A stretch of DNA of 64,000 nucleotides from Eubacterium sp. MSJ-21 (GTDB lineage Bacteria; Bacillota; Clostridia; Lachnospirales; Lachnospiraceae): contig NZ_JAHLPZ010000001.1 in the NCBI RefSeq assembly GCF_018918185.1, forward strand, positions 124,001 through 188,000. Reading direction: 5' to 3'. This document shows positions 58,843 through 64,000 of the stretch, piece by piece. Numbering within the stretch: the first letter of the stretch is position 1; every line of letters begins with the position of its first letter. The notes below the pieces were generated by a model. The model made no database searches. It was not told the origin of the DNA and saw only the letters and a program-made list of their open reading frames with translations. The position numbers and the translations under genes were made by a program.

Positions 58843-58948
58843 TGACGGAATTTGATTGAAAATCGACTAAAAAAGGTAGAAAAATGAAAGAAAATGATTG
58901 ACAATGACGGAAAATGGCGTTATCATATAGAAAAGTTGAACGAAATTG
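58843..58948 (+). promoter_or_regulatory. Four phased direct repeats at the fru promoter
   Basis: Copies of TGAnnGAAwwTG lie at 58843 (TGACGGAATTTG), 58885 (TGAAAGAAAATG), 58905 (TGACGGAAAATG) and 58937 (TGAACGAAATTG). The intervals are 42, 20 and 32 bp, close to 4, 2 and 3 helical turns. They are the likely operators of the DeoR-type regulator encoded directly downstream. Confidence 0.65.
58898..58926 (+). promoter_or_regulatory. Promoter of the fru operon
   Basis: TTGACA (58898-58903), a 17-bp spacer and TATCAT (58921-58926). The spacer contains the third direct repeat. Confidence 0.65.
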
Positions 58949-58983
58949 AAATAAAATGAACGTTTTTGACAGAAAGGAGAAAC

Positions 58984-59733
58984 ATGTTAGGAGAAGAAAG
59001 ACAGCAGGCGATACTTGCAGCAGTAGAACAAAGACACAGCGTTTCCGTACAGGAACTGATGCAGCTTCTTGATATTTCCGAGTCCACGATCAGACGGGAT
59101 CTGAACGCACTGGATAAGGAAGGCAGACTGGTGAAGGTACATGGCGGTGCGATGGCAATCGGCGGAAGCTTTCATGTGAAGGATGATGCGGTGGAATACC
59201 GTAAGGAGATCAACCGGGAAGAAAAGATTGAGATTGCCAGATACGCGGCAGCATTGATCGAGGATCAGGATGTGGTGTATATGGATGCCGGAACGACAAC
59301 CGAGCTGATGATCGACTATATCACAGCGAAGAATGTGATATTCGTCACAAACTCATTTGCACATGCAAAGCATTTGTCACAGAAAGGCTATACGACATAT
59401 ATCCTTGGCGGTGAGTTCAAGCCGATCACAGAAGCAATCGTTGGAGAAGAAGCAATTATCTCTCTGGATAAATACAACTTCACGAAAGGCTTCTGGGGGG
59501 CGAACGGTGTGACAAAGGGCAACGGATTTACAACACCGGATGTCAAAGAAGCAATGGTAAAGAAGAAATCCATGCAGAAGACGAAGGAGCGCTATGTGCT
59601 GTGCGACAGTAGCAAATTCGGAGAGATTTGTTCGATTAGTTTTGCAGAATTCAAGTCTGCAAGGATAATTACAACGAAGATTGAAAATAATGAGTACAGA
59701 GGAATGAAGAATATCACGGAGGTGAGCGTATGA
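58984..59733 (+). CDS. fruR: DeoR-family regulator of the fructose operon
   Basis: A 249-residue repressor with an N-terminal DeoR helix-turn-helix (SVSVQELMQLLDISESTIRRDLNALDKEGRLVKVHGGA) and a C-terminal sugar-phosphate-sensing domain (YMDAGTTTELMIDY, GANGVTKGNGFTTPDVKEA). I chose ATG 58984 for its aaaggag ribosome site. It overlaps fruK by 4 bp. Fructose 1-phosphate is the expected inducer from family knowledge. Confidence 0.9.
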   Translation: MLGEERQQAILAAVEQRHSVSVQELMQLLDISESTIRRDLNALDKEGRLVKVHGGAMAIGGSFHVKDDAVEYRKEINREEKIEIARYAAALIEDQDVVYMDAGTTTELMIDYITAKNVIFVTNSFAHAKHLSQKGYTTYILGGEFKPITEAIVGEEAIISLDKYNFTKGFWGANGVTKGNGFTTPDVKEAMVKKKSMQKTKERYVLCDSSKFGEICSISFAEFKSARIITTKIENNEYRGMKNITEVSV

Positions 59734-60656
59734 TTTACACTGTTTCATTTAATCCATCTCTTGACTATGTGCAGGATCTGGATTGTGTGAACCTTGGATA
59801 TGTCAACCGTACCAGTGGCGAGAAGATTCTGCCGGGTGGAAAAGGAATCAATGTATCCATGGTATTGAAGAATCTTGGACTTAAGAATCAGGCACTTGGA
59901 TTTACGGCCGGATTTACCGGAGAGGTTTTGAAATCCATGTTGAAGGCAAAAGGTGTGGAAAGCGATTTTATTGAGTTAGATGCAGGCATGACACGGATCA
60001 ATGTCAAGATCCGCGCGAAGGAGGAAACCGAGATCAACGGACAGGGACCGAAGATTTCCGCAGATGCATTGGAACAGCTATATCAGAAGTTAGAGACCTT
60101 GCAGGAGGGCGATATCCTTGTTCTGGCAGGTTCGATTCCGGAGAGCATGCCGCAGTCCGCGTATATGGATATCATGAAGCGTCTGCAGGACAGGAAGTTG
60201 AAGATCGTCGTAGATGCGACAAGAGATCTTCTGTTGAATGTGCTTCCATATAAGCCGTTTATGATCAAACCGAATAATTTCGAACTTGGTGAGATCTTCG
60301 GTGTGGAGATCAAAGATAAAGACGATGTATGCAAATATGCGAAGAAGCTGCAGGAACAGGGCGCGCGGAATGTGCTCGTATCCATGGCGGGAGATGGTGC
60401 GGTATTACTTGCCGAGGACGGAAGTGAGTACCGGGCGGAGGCTCCAAAGGGTACAGTGAAAAATTCCGTAGGTGCCGGAGATTCGATGGTAGCAGGATTT
60501 ATTGCCGGATACCTGCTTACTAATGGCGGAGCAGATGCTTATAGAAACGCATTTGAAATGGGTGTATGTACCGGAAGTGCGAGTGCATTTTCGGAAGAGC
60601 TTGCAACGAAGGAAGAAGTCGAAGGTTTGTATATAAAGATCTTCGGCAAAAAATGA
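59730..60656 (+). CDS. fruK: 1-phosphofructokinase
   Basis: A 308-residue PfkB kinase converting fructose 1-phosphate to fructose 1,6-bisphosphate. It shows SFNPSLDYVQDL, ILPGGKGINVSMVLKNLG, NGQGPKI and the catalytic NSVGAGDSMVAGFIAGY. Its place between fruR (4-bp overlap) and fruA (17 bp) supports the assignment. Confidence 0.93.
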   Translation: MIYTVSFNPSLDYVQDLDCVNLGYVNRTSGEKILPGGKGINVSMVLKNLGLKNQALGFTAGFTGEVLKSMLKAKGVESDFIELDAGMTRINVKIRAKEETEINGQGPKISADALEQLYQKLETLQEGDILVLAGSIPESMPQSAYMDIMKRLQDRKLKIVVDATRDLLLNVLPYKPFMIKPNNFELGEIFGVEIKDKDDVCKYAKKLQEQGARNVLVSMAGDGAVLLAEDGSEYRAEAPKGTVKNSVGAGDSMVAGFIAGYLLTNGGADAYRNAFEMGVCTGSASAFSEELATKEEVEGLYIKIFGKK

Positions 60657-60673
60657 TGAAGGAGGGGTTGCAT

Positions 60674-62611
60674 ATGCGAATTACAGATTTGTTAGACAAG
60701 AAGAGCATTTATCTTGGTGCTAAGGTAAACTCAAAGAAAGAGACACTGGATCGTGCAGTTGCTTTGATGGCAGAAAGCGGCAAGATTGCCGACGTGGAAA
60801 CATACAAGAAAGGTGTGTATGCACGAGAGGAAGAAGGAACAACCGGAATCGGAGAAGGAATCGCGATTCCACATTGTAAGTCAGCAGCCGTGAAGCAGGC
60901 AGGGCTTGCAGCGATGGTAATCCCGGATGGCGTGGATTTCGACTCGTTAGACGGCGAACCGGTACATCTGCTGTTCCTGATTGCGGCACCGGATACCGCT
61001 GACAATGTCCATCTCGATGTACTGAGCAAATTATCCGTGCTTCTTATGGACGAGGATTTCACGAATGCATTGAAATCAGCGAAGACGGTAGATGAATTCC
61101 TAAGTATCATCGACAAGGCAGAAAATGGTGATGCGAAGCAGGAGGAAGCGATTCCGACTATCTCAGAAGCAACGAAGAAGATTTTAGCAGTAACGGGATG
61201 CCCGACCGGAATCGCACATACGTACATGGCAGCTGAGGCATTGGAGAAGAAAGCAAAAGAACTCGGTTATGCGATTAAGGTGGAGACCAGAGGCTCCGGC
61301 GGAGCCAAGAATGTATTGACTGCAGAAGAAATCAAAGAAGCCGATGCGATCATCGTCGCTGCCGATACACAGGTGCCGATGGACCGTTTCCACGGTAAGA
61401 AGGTGATTATCTGCAAGGTGGCAGACGGTATCAATAAGGCAGAACAATTACTGACACGCGCAGCCGAAGGCAAAGCAGCTGTCTATGAAGCAGGCGGTGA
61501 TGCAGCCGAAAGCAAAGAGACCGAGGGCAAAGAAAGCGTCGGACACCAAATTTATAAGCATCTGATGAACGGTGTATCACATATGTTACCATTTGTCGTT
61601 GGCGGAGGTATTCTGATCGCACTTGCATTCCTGATTGACGGATTGCTCGTTGACTTAAATCACGTTCCGCAGTATCTGATTGACAAGTATGGTTCTGTTG
61701 CGGATGTAAAGAGTAACTTCGGTACATTGACACCGGTTGCTTATTTTTTGAAGGCTCAGGTTGGTGGTGTGGCATTTAGTTTTATGCTGCCGATCCTCGC
61801 CGGATTTATCGCGATGAGTATCGCGGACCGTCCGGGACTTGCACTTGGTTTCTTAGGTGGTGCCATTGCAGCAAATGGAAAGTCCGGATTCCTCGGCGCA
61901 CTGGCTGCCGGATTTATAGCAGGCTATGTTGTATTGCTGCTGAAGAAGATCTTCTCAAAGCTTCCTTCTGCACTGGAAGGAATGGTGCCAATCCTGCTGA
62001 TCCCGGTCTTTGGATTGCTGATTACCGGAGCAGGTATGGTGTATGTGATTGAACCGGTTGTCGGATTTATCAATACAGCTTTGAACAATGGCTTGAAGAA
62101 CATGAGTGGCGCAAATATTATCCTGCTTGGAGCATTGCTTGGTGCGATGATGGCAGTCGATATGGGAGGCCCGGTCAATAAGGCAGCGTATGTATTCGGT
62201 ACCGCGCAGATTGCAGCCGGAAATTATGATATCATGGCAGCGGTTATGATCGGAGGTATGGTTCCTCCAATCGCAATTGCAATCGCATCCTTATTGTTCA
62301 AGAACAAGTTTACAGAGCAGGAACGCAAGGCAGGTCCTACAAACTTCGTTATGGGACTTTCCTTCATCACAGAGGGAGCAATCCCATTCGCCGCAGCGGA
62401 TCCGTTACATGTCATTCCGGCATGTGTGGTTGGTGCCGGTGTTGCAGGTGGACTTTCCGCAGCATTTAACTGTACACTGATGGCTCCTCATGGTGGAATC
62501 TTCGTATTCCCGGTTGTCGGACACGCCGCAATGTATCTTGTCGCACTGGTAGTCGGAAGTATCATCTCCGCACTCCTGCTCGGAGTATTAAAGAAGAAAG
62601 TAGTTGCTTAA
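60674..62611 (+). CDS. fruA: PTS fructose transporter, EIIABC
   Basis: A 645-residue phosphotransferase permease with domain order IIA-IIB-IIC. IIA has its phospho-His in GIGEGIAIPHCKS (about residue 67), IIB its phospho-Cys in VTGCPTGIAHTYMAAEALEK (about 175), and IIC begins near 290 (IYKHLMNGVSHMLPFVVGGGIL) with about eight to ten helices. It imports fructose as fructose 1-phosphate. I chose ATG 60674 for its aaggagggg site; the longer frame overlaps fruK. Confidence 0.95.
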   Translation: MRITDLLDKKSIYLGAKVNSKKETLDRAVALMAESGKIADVETYKKGVYAREEEGTTGIGEGIAIPHCKSAAVKQAGLAAMVIPDGVDFDSLDGEPVHLLFLIAAPDTADNVHLDVLSKLSVLLMDEDFTNALKSAKTVDEFLSIIDKAENGDAKQEEAIPTISEATKKILAVTGCPTGIAHTYMAAEALEKKAKELGYAIKVETRGSGGAKNVLTAEEIKEADAIIVAADTQVPMDRFHGKKVIICKVADGINKAEQLLTRAAEGKAAVYEAGGDAAESKETEGKESVGHQIYKHLMNGVSHMLPFVVGGGILIALAFLIDGLLVDLNHVPQYLIDKYGSVADVKSNFGTLTPVAYFLKAQVGGVAFSFMLPILAGFIAMSIADRPGLALGFLGGAIAANGKSGFLGALAAGFIAGYVVLLLKKIFSKLPSALEGMVPILLIPVFGLLITGAGMVYVIEPVVGFINTALNNGLKNMSGANIILLGALLGAMMAVDMGGPVNKAAYVFGTAQIAAGNYDIMAAVMIGGMVPPIAIAIASLLFKNKFTEQERKAGPTNFVMGLSFITEGAIPFAAADPLHVIPACVVGAGVAGGLSAAFNCTLMAPHGGIFVFPVVGHAAMYLVALVVGSIISALLLGVLKKKVVA

Positions 62612-62687
62612 TATAAGGTCACACGACCGAAGAATTTTATATCATATGATTTTTATGTAGGATTGTAAAATCTAATATTGTAGATAG

Positions 62688-62836
62688 AGTTGCGGTACAC
62701 TACACAATTCTAAAGCAGACCATTGGAACACGCCGGCACTTAATGAACGGCAAACGTGTTTGACGTGAATTTAGTGTCCGCTGCGTGTGGAAGTGAGCGA
62801 GAGCGCGTCTGCATAGAATGTGTAGTGTACGCAACT
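62688..62836 (+). repeat. Palindromic structured element, copy 6
   Basis: A 149-bp palindrome with head 62715-62812. Arms AGTTGCGGTACACTACACA (one bulge) / TGTGTAGTGTACGCAACT and ATTCTA / TAGAAT. The head has GCAGAC / GTCTGC, CACGC / GCGTG, GGCACTTAATGA / GAATTTAGTGTCC and a CAAAC / GTTTG tip. Outer arms beyond this are weaker than in the other copies. It lies between fruA and ptsH. Confidence 0.8.
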
Positions 62837-62890
62837 TGGAAAGAAAACATAGATGTTGGAATAACCATAAAAGAAAAGGAGAATAAAATT

Positions 62891-63148
62891 ATGAGAGAGT
62901 TTAGTTATGTAATCACAGATGCACAGGGAATTCACGCAAGACCGGCCGGACAGCTTGTTAAGCTTGCTGCCGCTTATCCATGCAAGGTAACAATCGCAAA
63001 GGACGGAAGAAGCGTTGATGCAAAGCGTATCATGGGTGTCATGAGCCTTGGTGCTAAGCAGGGACAGGAAGTGATTCTGCAGGCAGACGGTGAGCAGGAG
63101 GATGAGGCAATCGCAGCACTCTCCGCATTCATGAACGAGAACCTGTAA
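62891..63148 (+). CDS. ptsH: HPr-like phosphocarrier protein without Ser46
   Basis: An 85-residue HPr that passes phosphate from enzyme I to the EIIA domains. The active His15 is in GIHARPAGQLV. The regulatory region reads AKRIMGVMSLGAKQG: position 46, which is Ser in Firmicute HPr (KSIMGVM), is Arg here, so HPr kinase could not modify it there. It has an aaaaggag ribosome site and is followed by ptsI after 45 bp. Confidence 0.93.
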   Translation: MREFSYVITDAQGIHARPAGQLVKLAAAYPCKVTIAKDGRSVDAKRIMGVMSLGAKQGQEVILQADGEQEDEAIAALSAFMNENL

Positions 63149-63193
63149 TTGATTTACGAAGAAAGGGAAGGTCTTATACAGCCGGGTGAGAGT

Positions 63194-64000
63194 ATGCAGG
63201 AATTAAAAGGAAAAAGTGTATTTGGCGGAATTGCAATCGGTCGGATCTCCGTATATAACAAGGATGAAAGTACTGTCAAACGTGTAAAGATCGAGGACAC
63301 GGCCGCAGAAGTAAAGCGATTTGAAGAGGCAAAGGAAACTGCGAAGGAGCAGTTGCAGGCACTCTACGAGAAAGCACTGGTGGAAGTCGGAGAAGTCAAT
63401 GCGATGATATTCGACGTACATCAGATGATGTTGGATGATCTTGATTATGTGGAAGCAATCACGCACATGATCGAGAATCAGGGAATCAATGCCGAGTATG
63501 CGGTTGCAATGACAGGTGATAATTTCTCGAACATGTTCGCGGCGATGGACGATGATTATATGAAGGCACGTGCCGCGGATGTAAAAGATATTTCCAACCG
63601 CGTTGTGAAGATTCTGCAGGGAAAGAAGGACAGTGTATTAGATGGTGATGAACCGGTGATCCTCTTAGCAGATGATCTGGCACCGAGTGAGACGGTACAG
63701 CTTGACAAGTCGAAGGTGCTTGCGTTTGTAACAAGACATGGTTCAACGAATTCCCATACAGCGATTCTGGCGCGGACGATGAATATTCCGGCACTGATTG
63801 GTGTTAAATTCGAGGAAAATGTCGACGGCAAATTCGCAATTGTCGATGGTTACAATGGCAGAGTCTATGTAGAGCCAACCGATGATGTTGTGAAAGAATA
63901 CGAGAGTAAGAAGCAGGAAGCCGAAGAGAAGAAACGCTTGCTGCAGGAATTGAAGGGCAAGGAAAATATCACACTCGATGGAAAGAAAATCAAACTGTAC
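63194..64000 (+). CDS. ptsI: PTS enzyme I (3' partial)
   Basis: The first 269 codons of phosphoenolpyruvate-protein phosphotransferase, cut by the window end. The N-terminal KGKSVFGGIAIGRISVY, the helical HPr-binding domain (FDVHQMMLDDLDYVEAI) and the phospho-His motif TRHGSTNSHTAILARTMNIPA are visible. I chose ATG 63194; an in-frame TTG at 63149 directly follows the ptsH stop. With ptsH it supplies phosphate to FruA and any other PTS permeases. Confidence 0.93.
   Translation, partial: MQELKGKSVFGGIAIGRISVYNKDESTVKRVKIEDTAAEVKRFEEAKETAKEQLQALYEKALVEVGEVNAMIFDVHQMMLDDLDYVEAITHMIENQGINAEYAVAMTGDNFSNMFAAMDDDYMKARAADVKDISNRVVKILQGKKDSVLDGDEPVILLADDLAPSETVQLDKSKVLAFVTRHGSTNSHTAILARTMNIPALIGVKFEENVDGKFAIVDGYNGRVYVEPTDDVVKEYESKKQEAEEKKRLLQELKGKENITLDGKKIKLY

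Noticed and set aside
1-64000. CRISPR arrays, tRNA or rRNA genes, prophage
   Set aside because: No regularly spaced repeats, cloverleaf genes, rRNA segments, integrase or phage structural genes were recognised; the dispersed repeats are single-copy per locus and kilobases apart.

Overview
The window reads as a chromosome segment of an anaerobic low-to-mid GC Firmicute, most likely a gut-type Lachnospiraceae (Clostridia). This is inference. It rests on strong Shine-Dalgarno (SD) sequences with occasional TTG starts, an oxygen-sensitive class III ribonucleotide reductase, PdxS/PdxT vitamin B6 synthesis, a cytoplasmic alpha-amylase, several ECF sigma / anti-sigma pairs, and a fru operon running into ptsH-ptsI. 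Almost all genes lie on the + strand. I see no rRNA, tRNA, CRISPR array, prophage or insertion sequence.

Layout. 1-5.1 kb: signalling operon (CHASE2 adenylate cyclase, TIM-barrel protein, RsbW-like kinase, STAS antagonist, GGDEF cyclase, PilT ATPase). 5.1-7.3 kb: minus-strand membrane protein and LytTR-PAS regulator. 7.4-11 kb: ECF sigma factor fused to a membrane-anchored C-terminal part, then aspartokinase. 11-12.5 kb: a two-gene DNA alkylation-repair unit. 12.5-16.7 kb: TAXI binding protein, GltS, M20 amidohydrolase and an acetyltransferase. 16.7-18.3 kb: mgtE behind a leader that carries a promoter, a small ORF and an intrinsic terminator. 18.3-25 kb: MarR regulator, heterodimeric ABC exporter, macro-domain and VWA proteins. 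25-28.3 kb: SLC13 permease, Rpn nuclease, DUF2798 protein. 28.5-39.6 kb: nucleotide and cofactor genes (uraA-upp, pdxST, carB, nrdD, purC). 39.7-45.8 kb: two ECF sigma / anti-sigma pairs with surface proteins. 46-53.5 kb: alpha-amylase, YerC, a PurF-like protein without its catalytic cysteine, mutY, YitT, a prephenate dehydratase-like protein. 53.7-64 kb: MATE / Fur / DMT operon, two PfkB kinases, a membrane GGDEF protein, and fruR-fruK-fruA-ptsH-ptsI (ptsI cut by the window end).

The most unusual signal is a family of six intergenic elements at about 19.2, 32.5, 38.6, 45.9, 53.6 and 62.8 kb, all in the same orientation as the genes. Each is a long palindrome of about 150-226 bp whose arms differ in sequence between copies yet remain self-complementary. 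Each is capped by a conserved head of about 85-110 nt with compensatory base changes. This looks like a structured RNA or a structure-constrained repeat. A second unlabelled signal is a pair of SD-led 18-codon ORFs ending in FRR(P/S)AAERM, each just upstream of a membrane-protein gene (DUF2798 and YitT). Further points are the mgtE leader peptide, a hairpin that buries the SD of the VWA lipoprotein gene, helically phased direct repeats at the fru promoter, NrdR boxes before nrdD, and lost key residues in the PurF-like protein (Cys2 to Gly), HPr (Ser46 to Arg) and the MGMT-like domain (PCHRV to PCYRV).
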